Positions 22,797 to 37,300 of a stretch of 64,000 nucleotides of DNA are shown in pieces. The position numbers and the translations under genes are program-made. The DNA is from Liolophura sinensis (lineage: Eukaryota > Mollusca > Polyplacophora > Chitonida > Chitonidae): NCBI RefSeq assembly GCF_032854445.1, contig NC_088297.1:16131127-16195126 (forward strand), in the 5' to 3' direction. A model generated the notes under the pieces. It was not told the DNA's origin. It saw only the letters and a program-made list of their open reading frames with translations, and did no database searches. The first letter of the stretch is position 1; each line of letters begins with the position of its first letter.

Positions 22797-25325
22797 CTAC
22801 TCTGTCATTTCTGCCCCAGCCTCGCCCGTGGCATCTCCGCCAATATGAAGATCATCTAACATCTCCTGTAGGCTAATTTGAGGAGCCCCTTCATCATCAG
22901 TGTCATCGGTATCCACAGCAATCTTTAGTTCATCTAAAATAAGACAAGGGTTGACAATTCCATTCATAAATATGCATACAAATGGTTCACAACTTTGTAA
23001 TGAAGCACCAGTTGTAATGGTACCTTCATAAATGCTGACAGGCAGTTGCTTACACATACAAATGCTGACGTGTTTTTGCTTGCCTTCATAAATGTGGACA
23101 CACCTCTGCTTACCTTTATAAATGTTGGCACGCTGCTGCTTAGCTTGATACATGCTGGCAGCCTATTGCTTACCTTTCTAAAAGTTGATACACTGTTGCT
23201 TACCTTTAAAAATGTTGACATCCTGTTGCTTATCTTCATAAATGTTGACACACTGTTGCTTACCTTTATAAATGTTGACACCTTGCTGCTGACTTTATAA
23301 ATGCTGACATGCAGTTGCTTACACATACAAATGCTGATGTGTTTTTGCTTGTCTTCATAAATGTGGACACACCTCTGCTTACCTTTATAAATGTTGACAT
23401 GCTGCTGCTTAGCTTGATACACGCTGGCAGCCTATTGCTTACCTTTCTAAAAGTTGATACACTGTTGCTTACCTTTAAAAATGTTGACATCCTGTTGCTT
23501 ATCTTCATAAATGTTAACACGCTGTTGCTTACCTTTATAAATGTTGACACCTTGCTGCTTACTTTATAAATGCTGACATGCTTTTGTTTACACATACCTT
23601 TATAAATGTTGACATGCTGTCTGAAGGCAGGATCCTCTTCCAGATCTTCCAGAAAATCAGTGTAGTCTCTGTCAAGACATGGAAGCAGTTGAAATTAAGT
23701 CATGTTTAGTGGCAATCATTCGCTGCCATCCTAATAATTTATTAGTTTATTTAAATTTTATAGATCAGCATTTTGAGTATATGACAAGGAGCAGGCTAAC
23801 ATGGAGCTATGCTGCTCCAGCAAGTAACTCTGAATGCTGAAACCGTTTATCACAGTGGTATTACGAATAATTTTAAACAACCTATCAAAACCATTTGATA
23901 ATCTGAGAAATTTATGGCTTGAGTGAGAAACAACTAAACTAACTTTTCCACGTGTGACATGTTGATTTTTGCCTGCTTTGAGAGCTCAAAAGGTGTGGTA
24001 TATGGTTAACAGCAAGTAATCTTGAATAAACGTTATCTAAGACCATTTAAACATCTTAAATTTTACATGTGCTTTCGACTGCTTCTTGCAACCGAGGCCG
24101 AGAAAACAATGCAGGCGTGGGAATAAGATTCCCCGTCTAATGTAGGAGTAATTCAACCATCATCTCATTAGCGTAAGCAATGGGATACTGGGAGAAGTAA
24201 AAATTGGGACGCACGAAATACTAAGCGTAATGTCCGACATTCATATACCATTCGTAGTCCGTAAAGGGCGTTCCAAGTCGATAATCGCAAGATCCATTTC
24301 CAAAACAAAGTTTAACACTAGCTCTCAAAGACAGAGGTATGTAAGAAATTATACAAATAGGAAATAAAGTCGGTAACACACAAGAGAGAAGCTGTCATCA
24401 GTTTTCAATGATGCCGGGCAGACAGTGGATATTCCAGACATGAATTCCATATCAAAGTCCAAATTCGTAGTCCATAAATGAGTTCCCAGTCAAATACCAA
24501 TTAAACCAGGTATCTCAGTCGCACTTTGATTGCAACTGTTCATAAAGGCATCATGCAGATGTAATGAGCAAGGCTGCCTTTAAGCCCCTAGCTCCAGGTT
24601 AAGCAGTATTAGATACAGTTCGAAAATGACGAGCGTTACATTTGTTTATTTATTTATTTATTTGATTGGTGTTTTACGCCGTACTCAAGAATATTTCACT
24701 TATACGACGGCGACCAGCATTATGGTGGAAAGAAATCCGGCACAGCCTGGGGGAAACCCACGGCCATCCTCAGGTTGCTGACAAACCTTCCCACGTACGG
24801 CCGGAGAGGAGCTTGAGCTGGACTTGAACTCACAGCGACCGCATTGGTGAGAGGCTGCTGGGTCATCACGCTGCGCTAGCGCGCTAACCAACTGAGCCAC
24901 GGAGGCCCCCACGAGCGTTCCAGACCTTGAGCGAACAGATTGTGATTAAAAAGTAACGGACGATTATGTCCTTTCAGCGACGCTGGGCATTCCATTGCAG
25001 CGTCAACAGCGTGAGACATCACAGTGGGTAGACCAAAGACGTCACCACATGACCACGCGGCATGCAACGTATTTTTAAAAACGTGCAAGTCCCATGTCAC
25101 ACTAGCGCCACCTGTCGTGAAAGGAAAATCTGCTGGTGCCCCATTAAACAGAGAAGCACCCTAAACAGTAGGCCATCCTACCACTGCCCCTTTCAAATGT
25201 ACATGTAACTCACCTTTCTGTGCTTGCTGTCTCCATCTGAAGGTTACTGTCCAGGTGTTTCAATTTCCACTTTCTTCGCTTGATCCTTTGAGACCGATCA
25301 AACACCTTCTTAACAATGATCTACA

Positions 25326-25367
<42 letters not shown>

Positions 25368-28300
25368 ATAAAATCTTTAAAAATGTGACAAAATAACATT
25401 TGGCTTTACCTAAATAACTTAAAATTTCAACCACAAAAGTGCTTTTTAGAGGCAAAGTCATGTCAAAAACATTACTTTCAGTGCTGAAACTTACAATTTT
25501 CCACTAGAATACCATCCAATGTTCCAAACAAACTTTTAAAACACCTTTCTAAAATCAACAGAACTCTCAGAATCAGGAAAAATGGGCAAGTTAGTCGTGG
25601 ACTAAATACATAGGTAAGTAAAGCTGAGAAGTAAGCAGTTGTTCTTCAATGCACAAACCATACTGCAAGACAAAATGGTCCTGAAGGTTCTTCTGTACAT
25701 CTGGCTCATCAATGGCTACCTTACAGACATTACCATGAATCACTTTTCCACTGTGCGATTTTAGTCAATATTTGTGTGTGGTGGAAACTAGAGTGCCCTG
25801 AGTTAACTAAACCATAGGTCTCTCCCACATACCTCTACAACCAGCCTGATTTAACATCATGGCCGAACTGGTGATATCTGGAACTGACCACTGGTATTTG
25901 ACCACCATATATCCATGCTTCAGACAAGTGACCCACACTTCATTCATTTATTTGATTGGTGTTTTACGCCATACTCAAGAATATTTCACTTATACGATGG
26001 CGACCAGCATTATGGTGGGAGGAAACCGGGCACAGCCCGCGAGAAACACACAGCCATCCATAGGTTGCTGACATACCTTCCCACTTACATCTGGAGACGA
26101 AGCCAGCTAGAGCTGGATTTGAACTCACAGCAACTACATTGGTGAGAGGCTCCACACTTCAATTTGTCTGATTGTTGTTTAACATCATATTCAAATTTTT
26201 TCACCCACACCATAGGGGCCAGTGTATTGCGGGTAGAGAACACTGCAGTGCCTCAAAAAAAAAAACAAAAAAAACATGAAACCTCTGGGGTCATATAGGC
26301 ACACATTTCAATCAACGTGTACAATGCATGTTATACACAAGTCATACTGGTGTCCAGTTAACTTGCTGTTTTGAAGACTACATCAGAAAGCGCAGCTGAC
26401 GGCTATTGTCACCAAAGCCACGAGGGCAATGACTGCAGTGAGTGAGTGAGTGAGTGCTGGGGGTTTAACGTTGTACTTAACACCTTTTCCATCATATGAC
26501 AACGATGGAGTCCTTAGAGTGCATGTAATGTGCCTCCCTGTTGCAGGACGGATTTCCACCGCTCTTTTATCTAGTGCAGCTTCACTGAGACGCCTTACCG
26601 AGGGCAAGTAAGCCGTGACCATTGAGGGTGGCAGATGTCGAGGTACCTTGAATGAAGTCCATGTTTTACAGCTCGAAAGAGTTCGGCAAAGATGTCTAAT
26701 GTATTTAAATAGGGTCAGGACTTTAAAATTACCTTCAAATTGATTTAAAAAATACAGGCGTTTTCCTAGGCTTTCCAACTAATTTTACAAAATTCAAATC
26801 AGTCTCAGAGCTTGGTCTTCAACTCGTTTATCCTGATAAAACTCCTTAACTTGTCATTAGTAATATAATACTGAGGTCCACCCAACCACAGTTTACTCCA
26901 AAAAACACACCTTTTAAACGGGAGAGTGACCTCAAGGGAAGTAATTTGGTCAGCCCTATTCTAATTAAAGGCATGTATTTGGATATAAATAACAAATTTA
27001 CAATCAAAAAAAATTATCAGACATTCAACATATCCTAATTTAATACACAACATTATCATGCCAAGATGATTAATACCAAGAGGTGGTCTCAAATACTCAC
27101 CATCCAAAACATTTTCAAGTACCCTTTTGTCTTGCAGGAAACAATCCAAAACAATATTAGATTTATTATTTATTTATTTGATTGGTGTTTTATGCAGTAC
27201 TCAAGAATATTTCACTTATATGATGGCGGCCAGCATTATGGTGGGAGGAAACCTGGCACTGCCCAGGGAAAACCCACAACCATCTGCAGGTTACTGCCAG
27301 ACCTTCCCCCTTACGGCCGGAGAGGAAGCCAGCATGAGCTGGACTTGAACTCACAGCGACCACATTGGTGAGAGGCTCCTGGGTCATTACGCTACACTAG
27401 CGCACTAACCAGCTGAGCCATGGAGGCCCCACCAAAATAATATTAGAAACCATATTTACCAATAACTTTTCATGCTCTTTCATTTGATATCTGCATCATT
27501 TTCATGCTTTCTTTCCCCCATTAACCACTCAAGCACAATCGCTTCCTATCCACACCTTGCTTGTATGATCAGAATAAAAGTCATGCTGCTTACCACATCG
27601 GGGAGTTTGTCTGCTCTCATCTGCTCCAGTTGAGGATGATTCAAGTTGGAGTTAATGAGGTCAAATCTGCAAAAAGGGTCATTACATTCAGGAAAACATC
27701 TTCAGAAACATTTCCTTTGATAGTTACATTGGCCGTTACTCTTGGTGGTTACATCAAGATAAAGGAATTTCATGAAAAGCAAGCAGTAAAGGTTTTCAAT
27801 TTGCTATGCTAGCGTTCTGATTATGTTTATATCCGACTTCCATATTGGCTCTAAATTGAGACTGATTTATCAGTTCACTTGACTGATTTTTATGCTGTAC
27901 TCAAGAATACTTCCCATTATGGTGGAAGGAACCCTGGCATAGCCCGGGGGTAATACACCACTATCTGAAGCTTTCCAGCATAACCTAGATTTGAACTCAC
28001 AGTAACACACTGGTCAGAGGCTTCTAGGTCATTTGTGCTGTGCTGGCATGCTAACCACTGGGCCATACAGGCCCCAAATTGAGAACAATAATAATTATAT
28101 GATATTAATGCCTTTCATGTTGTGAGCATTGTAAAATAAAACAGTTGCAAAACATTTTTATGTCAAGCACATTAAAGCTGAAGTGTGAATGTTCTCAATT
28201 TGCTACTGGAAGTTCACGAAGTTGTTAACATTTGGTGACAACTGTACTAGGCTGTTCTATTATTTTGTACTGGTTTGTATTAAAAGCATAGCCTACATGT

Positions 28301-31300
28301 ATGTGTGACTAGAAACAAACCATACAAATCTGTGCGGTGTTATCTCATCAAGTTGCCGGGTTTAACTGGTTTTGACATTAGCTCATCCTGGCGTTATACA
28401 GTGTAGCACGGCTACATATGTTTTTAACATGTTAATTTATTTATTTAATTGATGTTTTCGCTGTACTCAAGAATATTTCACTTATACGACAGCTGCCAGC
28501 ATTATGGTGGGAGGAAGTCTGGCAGATCCCTTGGGGAAACCTACGACCATCTGCAGGTTGTTGACAGATCTTCCCATGTAAGGCCGAAGAGGAAGCCAGT
28601 ATTTTTTGGACTTGAACTCCCGCTAACAACCCGTTTTTACCATGCGTCAAGCTCACAGTTACAATCAAGTAACCGTAATTCATCAACTTTTTCGCATATG
28701 GAAGAGTAACTTTCAGTGCAATTTATTCACATTATTAATCTGATTTTGGAGACAAAAACTTCATTGATTGGACTGGCCAGTTTCAGAGTTTTCGCAAAAA
28801 GTATAATTTTCCAAGTCAGAATATGCTTGAATAATCCTTGGAAAAATGCAGAAAGGTTGAAGAATTAAAGTAGCTGTAGCCCAACAAATGGGGCAGGGCT
28901 GAATTCAAGCCTGGTAGGACCTCACTGATCAATGGCAGTCAATTTCGAACAAATTCAAATATGTCTACGTGTATATGTACATGTACTTACTGGCTGTGGG
29001 TTTCCCTCGGGCTCTGCCTGGTTTCCTCCCACCATAATGCTGGCCACAGTCGTATAAGAGAAATATTCTTGAGTATGGCATAAAACAACAATCAAATACA
29101 TAAATAAATAAATAAATAAACTTACCCTAGTACAATGTCCCCAGCGTTCAATAGGTGGCCTAAATGCGTGCGACAGTAGTACTGCTGGTCATTTGACCCC
29201 AGGTCACTCATTCTGGCCACCCACAGATCTGCTAACACATGCTGGAGAGACACAGAGAGAGAGATTGTTCGATCAGAAGTGACACTAAAGTACAGACACT
29301 GATACATGTTGATTTGCACTGCAAGTTTAACAGTTTTAATGTCTTAATGTGCTTGTATGTTAAATGTGATGACCACGACATATTGAGTAATTTTAGACCA
29401 ATGATGTCTAATAAATTGCAACTGACATAAATGCATTTTTTTTTTTTTTTCAACAAAATTTTGCTTAAGCCATAGAGCTAGGGGATGCGCAAGTTGCTAT
29501 TATCACAGAATAAAACCCTAACTGAATTAAACTGACAACAGGCTGTTGGTGGAACGCAACTGATCTCCAAAGACTTTTTTAAAGACTTTCTTTCCAACCT
29601 TACCAGCCTTACTAGCCTTATCAACCTGACCAGCCTGACCAACTTTACCAGCCTTATCAACCTGACCATCCTTACAAACCTTACCAGCCTTACAAGCCTT
29701 ATCAACCTTACCAGCCTTACCAACCTTATTAACCTGACCAGCCTTATTAACCTGACCAGTCTTATCAACCTGACCAGCCTTACAAACCTGACCAGCCTTA
29801 CAAACCTTACCAGCCTTATCAACCTTACCAACCCTACCAGCCTGACCAGCATTGCTGGTAGCATATTATCAGCAGGACCAAAGTATACTGCTAGTTAGGG
29901 AATCAGATACCAAGGCTGGCATTGAACTATTATCCACCATTAAAGACAATCATTTCAACCACCTGGTTAAAATCAGTTAAATTCTGCATTATTACTTCAT
30001 AATTAATTTATTTATCTATTTATTTATTTGATTGGTGTTTTACGCCGTACTCAAGAATATTTCACTTTTATGACGGCGGCCAGCATTATGGTGGGAGGAA
30101 ACTGGGCACAGCCCGGGGGAAACTCACGATCATCCGCAGGTTGCTGACAGACCTTCCCACTTACGGCCGGAGAGGAAGCCAGCATGAGCTGGACTTGAAC
30201 TCACAGCGACCGCACTGGTGAGAGGCTCCTGGGTCATTACGCAGCGCTAGCGCACTAACCGACTGAGCCACAGAGGCCCCAAACTTCATAATTAAAGCTG
30301 TAACCATAACAGCATCTGTTGTTACTTATGTTAATCTACTATTTATGTTACTCTATACTTAATGACCTGTGGCCCTGGGATCACAAAACAATCTTAGACC
30401 GTAGTCAAAATTCCAATCAATAAACTTGAGATGTTCCTTTCTGTTATTTGTTATACGCTGAAAATTGTTTTACAATAACTTACCCAAAATTTACCTTCTC
30501 AGGTAATATTTTGACCTTGTCACGTAGCAGAAGTAACAATTTACAGTCATTTGAAATGGTTTTGTGATCCCAGGGCCTGATATTTCGGTAGGGATTTGGG
30601 ATTTACATGTACCACAGATAATGGAAACCACTTGTTCCCAAATTCAACCACTGACGCACGAGCGAACTAAAAATGTTCAATTCCATCCCAGTAACAAACC
30701 TTGGTAGATGCATGGGCTCTGTGGGGTTTCTCTTTCTCTGGCACGGGGTCCACCTGCATCACCATATACTCAGTCATCTCTTTAGGAGAACAGAGGCTGA
30801 CAAATGGAGTCCTCCAGAAGTTTGCGCCACTCATTTCTGCCACTGGAATTAAGACAAGTGTATTAGGTATGAACAAAACTGAACACCTATCCTCAGGTGT
30901 AGTTTTAATGACTCCTTTCATATGTCTTGTTGTGTGTGGCAACAGTTGGAGGGTAGGTGATGTGGCAAAGGACATATGACAATGACCCTGGAGATCAAAG
31001 GCCTAACAAAGTGAGATTTTTAATAACTTCAAATTAAAATGTTCTTTGGCATCAAAAATGGTGGGGGGAAGACGTTCAGGCCACACTCAGTCTCACTTGT
31101 CTCTCACTTTTGCACAAGGAAACAACAATGTTTCTGATGGGAGAAGCAAAGCAACATCTACTCTATAAGTACAGGTAAGAAGAGAGAGCACTATAAAGAC
31201 TGATTTGATTATTCTTTGATTTATTTATTTGATTGGTGTTTTACGCCGTACTCAAGAATATTTCACTTATACGATGGCAACCAGCATGGGAGGAAACTGG

Positions 31301-34300
31301 GCAAAGCCCAGGGGAAACCCACGACCATACGCAGGTTGCTGGAAGACCTTCCCACGTACGGCCAGCATGAGCTGGACTTGAACTCACCACATTGGTAAGA
31401 GACTCCTGGGTAATTACGCTGCGCCAGCGCGCTAACCAACTACACCATGGAGGCCCACTTATTCTTTGAATCATAGAATATATCTTAATTCCATTTGATA
31501 TGAACCAATGAAAATTTGTACTCATTTGAAAAGGACTTTTCCTCACATGGAGCACTCAATGGCTAACACAGATGAAGTCATTATTCCCTCATATTAAAAA
31601 ACCAGTAGGTGTCTTTCAACAGAGCCAACAGAATAGATAGAGATAGAGGGTCTATTGCGGAGGAAGTGGTATAAGCTTACCACAAGATCTTCATATTTCA
31701 TGCCAATGGGGTAGAATCTAAACTCTTCATGGATGTTGAAGACTTACTCTGTAGGGTATTTGGGTCAATCAGCTGTATGGTTTGCGCCACGCGCAGACAG
31801 ATACAGAGACGGCTGATGCTTCCCAGGGACTGAGCCAGCTTCTTAGGTAGGCACACAATGTTGTCCTGGTGACAGAAAGAATTTCAATTTCACATGATCT
31901 ATGTATCCAACATTCAATGAAAAAGTATCCGCAAGAAGTTTAAAAACTTTTGACAATGTATTTTTGTGATGTTGCAGAAGATATAGCAGTTCAAAATGAG
32001 CCAAATTGTGCATGCTCAATCGAAGTTTATTACATTTAACCAATTAGGTGCGATTTCCATAGCCCCAAAGATGCAGTGCTTACGCCACCCAAACCATGTT
32101 TTGCCTATTCACTATTTGACTATGGGGTACACCTGACATAGGTGGAGGTCAATTGATCAAAGAACGTCAAGTAACATAAGATGGAAGTTTCAAGTTCTCA
32201 CTCTCTTCTCGTTAAAGGTAAAAACAGACCTACTGTATCATGTGACTAGTGAAAAATGTTAGGCAAGCTTTGCTGATTGATTGATTTACTGATCACTTGT
32301 CTTGCTGTGTTCCAGAGGCACAAATGACATATCTTTCCTTCAAAAACTTCTCAAGTTCACAAACGCTCAGTTTTTCAATTATCCCCACTGCTCATCTACT
32401 CGAAACAACTGACAGTGAAACTTTTTTCAGGCACTTACATGTATGTTACAGTAAATATCATCAGTAATCGTTGCCTAACATTTCTTATTTTTCCTTTAGC
32501 GACACAAGAGGTCTTACTTGAAACTTCCCTTCTGTCACAGCCTCATCAGCCCTATTATCAGTCGACTATTTACTTTCACCAACATCCAGAGAACAATCAT
32601 AGCGAGGAAAGAACATCATCTTTAAGAACAAAGTTTTCTTTCCCTTTCCACCTGGTCGAGTGCCTTACCTTGCATATAGGTACAATCTCTACAGAGAACG
32701 TGTTCTTGTAGTTAAACGTGTTGTTGTGGACATCATGGGACACCAGCTCCTGGGCCACCTGATATCTGGTAAAAGGGGAGAGTTAATAAGCCTCCTTCAT
32801 AGTTTGTGCAGACTCGACATAGGTTGCCATTAATTAGATTTATTTATTTGATTGGGGTTTTGATTCGAACTCAAGAATATTTCACTTATACGATGGCGAG
32901 CAGGATTATATTGGGAGGAAACTGGGCAGAGCCCGGGAAAAATCCACGACCATCCGCAGACCTTCCCACGTAAGGCCCAGCATGAGATGGTCTTGAACTC
33001 ACATTGACCATATGGGTGAGAGATTCCAGGGTCAATGCGCCACACTGGCGTGCTACCCCCCTCGGCGACGTCATTAACGCAACATGTATGCAAATAATAT
33101 GCATGCCTGCGGTCTGAACTGATGAAGTCACAAAGAGTACAGGGTCATCACACATGAACTGCGTCACAAAAAACAAGTCCTTGCTGACGCCATGATTCTG
33201 CAAAAGTATACAGACTTGCAGAATAAAACTGTTAAGATGACGAAGATCTATTCTACACTTAACAACTGATTATATGGGGGCACTATTTCTGAATAACAAT
33301 TGAAGAATACCTGCTCTTGGAACATGAATATCTATTTTCTAAGGCAACAAAGAAAATATTGGAATGGTTTGAAAAAGTGGAATACATTTGTCTAGAATAT
33401 TTTCCTTGTACATCGGCTGCCCGGCAGTGCCCAGAGTAAACCACATTATAGGGACATTTTTGTTTAGTGCCATATCATTCACCATCAATGCGATGGCTAG
33501 AGGAAACCAGTGTTCCTGTGGAAATCCAACTATCTTTGACAAGTTTATGACAAGCTTTTCTATGTGATATAAGACTAGTACATATATACATGTAAGCGCT
33601 TTAATTCTTCAACCTTTTCAACTGCCTTTGCAACCAATATTTCGAAACATTCTGAGAGAACTGTGGGTGGTGCAGATCAATAACGTGCACAGTTTTATGA
33701 AGCTTGCATCTTTAATGACACACACAAATCACTTTCAACATTATTTTCATAATAATTGCATTAGTTCCACTGAAAAAAGTACTTCAGTGGTTTGAAGATT
33801 TACAAAAGGCCATAACTGATTCAGCTAGAGTTGGATTTGAGTCTGAAGCTACATAGGACGTTGGCCCAGCAATTCAAATGAGCTACTTTAGCCAGTGGTT
33901 TCCCAGTTTCACCGAAAATAAGTTTATTTTTCAAATTCCAATGTATACAAGTTTAAGCATGTGTGACGTAAGTTTATGATGTATGACTAGAATGGACATT
34001 GCTCTACCATCAAGCTGTTGTACACGAATGTAACTTTCCAGGGTGATTTGATTACCACTGTTGGTAATATGCTATTACAGCTAACATCTTCAACCACTAA
34101 CAAACTTCTTTAGACAACTGGTGAGCAGATACTCACTTGCAAGGCACAGCTGACAACAAGAAATCAACAAGTTTTCTGGCATCTTGTTTGGCTGCATAGT
34201 AAAAGTCCAAACCCCCTAAAAACAATTACATGATACTGTTTCAGACGTCATACATGAATTCAATGATATAAAATAAAATAAATAAATAAATAAATCATTA

Positions 34301-37300
34301 TTAAATAATGATTTATTTATTTTATTTGACTGGTGTTTTATGCCGTACTCAAAAATATTTCACTTATACCATGGCAGCCAGCATTAAGGTGGGAGGAAAC
34401 TGGGCAGAGCCCGGGGGAAACCCGGGATCATCCACAGGGTGCTGGCAGATCTGATAATAATGAAATCTTTTGACCCTCTTCCCATTTTTTCGTTCAGTTC
34501 ATTTATTTGACCGGTGTTTCACACTGTACTCAAGAATATTTCACTTATACGATGGCAGCCAGCATTAAGGCAGGAGGAAACCCACGACCATCCACAGGTT
34601 ACTGACAGACCTTTTCACATACAGCCGGAGAGAAAGCCAGCGAGAGCTGAACTTGAATTCACAGCGACTGCATTGGTGAGAAACTTTTTGCGCCACACTC
34701 TCATGCTAAACCCCTTGGCCGCAGAGGCCCCTCTTCCAATTTGACATATATCCTAGCAAAAGGGCCGAAAGCTTGTGAAACCTTTTGCATTTACGTGGTG
34801 ATGCTTCACATTCCTCATCCTTTACATACCACCAAGAACATGCAATGCACATAAGTTATATCCGACGCTAAATAAATGTACCGCTATGCAAAACTTATGC
34901 ATGGTTTGAGCTTGATTTTAACACTGGGATCTGAACCATTCCCATCAATCTACTTACCATGAACTGGCTTGATGTTAACGGTGTTCAGATGTGCGCTGTG
35001 TTTCAGAATCAACTGTTCAAGGTAGAAGAAAGTCTTCTTATGAGTTGTCTGCAAAACATGAAGGAATCTCATATATATACAATTGTGCTAAGACTGACAA
35101 AGAACAGTTTATACCTTTAGAAAGTCCAGTCTCAATTCATTTTTGTGTAGTTATTTATTTTGTGATATGATTGTGCAGCACCATTTTTACATGGAAATGA
35201 TGAATGGATGGATGGAGGAAACTGGAGTGCCTGTGGTAAACCACCGACCTTTGGCATGTGTTTGGCAAGTTTCTGGCCAACTTTAACAGTACTACATGTG
35301 ACATACAGATGTGCACACTATATTGAAACATACACTGAACGCAACAAACAGCCACATGAGCATGGTTGTCACTAAGGCCCCACGAACAGTGAGTGCCAGA
35401 TTGTACAAATTCTCTATCCAAGGCTGGGTTTGAACTCTGGCGTGTCCTAGCAGTTCAAAGACCACAAGCACTCAACTATGGCCCATTCCCAGTTCAGCTT
35501 CAAGTCATAAGTTTTTGACAGGTATATTTACATCCATTTCTCTTGAGGTCATCTAAATGGAGCGCATTTTTAAGGGTGGGGGGTGGGGCATTTTTAAGAG
35601 CATGCTGTGGCTGCATGGGACCACTGAAAATGACTACTGGTGAGTTTCAAAGTTAAAGCAGCTTAAGCTGGGTAAGACCTACCTTGAAGATAGGTATTAA
35701 TTTCATAAACTGATCTGAGGAACCGAGGATATACTGTGAAATTTTTTTAAGCCAATCAGGGGGAAAATAAAACTCTGTTAATCCAAATAATACATATGTA
35801 CAAGCACAGCAGACAGCTTCAACAAACTTTGTCTGCCCGTACCTAAGCTAAAACAACGCAGACATCATTTAAGACATCCTGATAAGCTTATCTACAACTC
35901 TCAGTAGCTGATGTCAGGTTTTTCTACAGTATGTTATCTAAAAAAAAAAAAAGAACAGTTGTCACCTTCCTTGCATAATCCATACTTCAAACAAAGTGTC
36001 TCACTTCCTGTGGTTTGATGCCTCAAAAACTAATTTCGCATTATGTCATAGATACAGTAGTATGACAAGGGAGGTAATTCAGAGTAGGCACATTGGTTAC
36101 TCCTCACAGTTTTCAAGTGATGTTATAGCAGATCTGAACCAATCATCAGCACACTCTTTAGTCATGTGACTAGAGTACTGCAGGTGAAAACAAACCGAAT
36201 TTAGCTCAGGTGAAATAGGCCTTGAATATGATTTTAGCATGAATAATGATAAATATAGCTTCACCATAAGAAATTCTGCCTGGAAAAGAAATCAAATGTA
36301 CATAACCTTCAAATATGATAGTTTCATTGTCCTAGAGTACTTTAAACTTCAAAAATCAGCAAAAGTCAGCATTTCACCCATTTAGCTCCATGTTATTTAT
36401 CACCTTCTGGTCCTCAAAGCTATGAATATAAAAGCTCATGCTAATATAAATTATAGCAGAAAACTGAAACTTTAACAGTTTCCTGAGGTAATATAAGGAC
36501 AACAACTTGAACAACAACCTTTTGTCTGACTTGAACGACAGCCCGCCAGAAGTCCTTGGCCTCGACACGATGACAGTCATCGCACATGTGAAAATTCACC
36601 GTGAACTCAACGACAAACACCTGTTGGAGGACTGCACCATTCAGCACCTGGAACAAGGGAAGTAACTCTTCAAATACATGTGTACTTGTACAATCTGCTG
36701 GATTCAAAAGCAGCATTACTCTCCCTACCTCAACCCCAAAAGGTGACAGGGCATCGTATCCCATGATATATGTATTGTGATTTTTCGTCGTCTTGGAAAA
36801 ATAGAAACAGGAAGCCCTATTCATTCACATGGTTTCAACACAATAAAACTTTCAGCTCACTTTGCCAGCACAATCATGATAATCCACATACATTTATTTA
36901 TTTATTTGATTGGTGTTTTACACCGTACTCAAGAATGTTTCACTTATACGACGGCGGCCAGCATTATGGTGAGAGGAAACCCACGAGCATCTGCAGCTTG
37001 CTGAGAGACCTTCCCAGGTATGGCCAGAGAGGAAGTCAGCGTGAGAATCCCTGTATATGAATATAAACTGATACAATTGTACCAAATTGTGCAAGTACTA
37101 GCACTGAACTCTACAATCTCACACTGTGTACTACACCTCCATAGGGCAGTTTTGAGTTCAAATTCCTCTCTCGCCACAGGTAAAAATAGTCCCTCCATAT
37201 CATGTACCCCAATTCTTCAACCTTGTCAACTGCCTCAGCAACTAATATTTCCAAACATTCTGAGTGAACTCCAAGGTGTAGAGAAATAGCTTGCATCTTT

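Noticed and set aside
23042..23569. CRISPR-like array, because of regular short repeats
   Set aside because: Units are contiguous degenerate tandem copies without unique spacers, inside a eukaryotic intron.
29478..29864. LVRLIR-repeat frame as a coiled or basic peptide
   Set aside because: A 9-bp-period satellite in an NMD3 intron.
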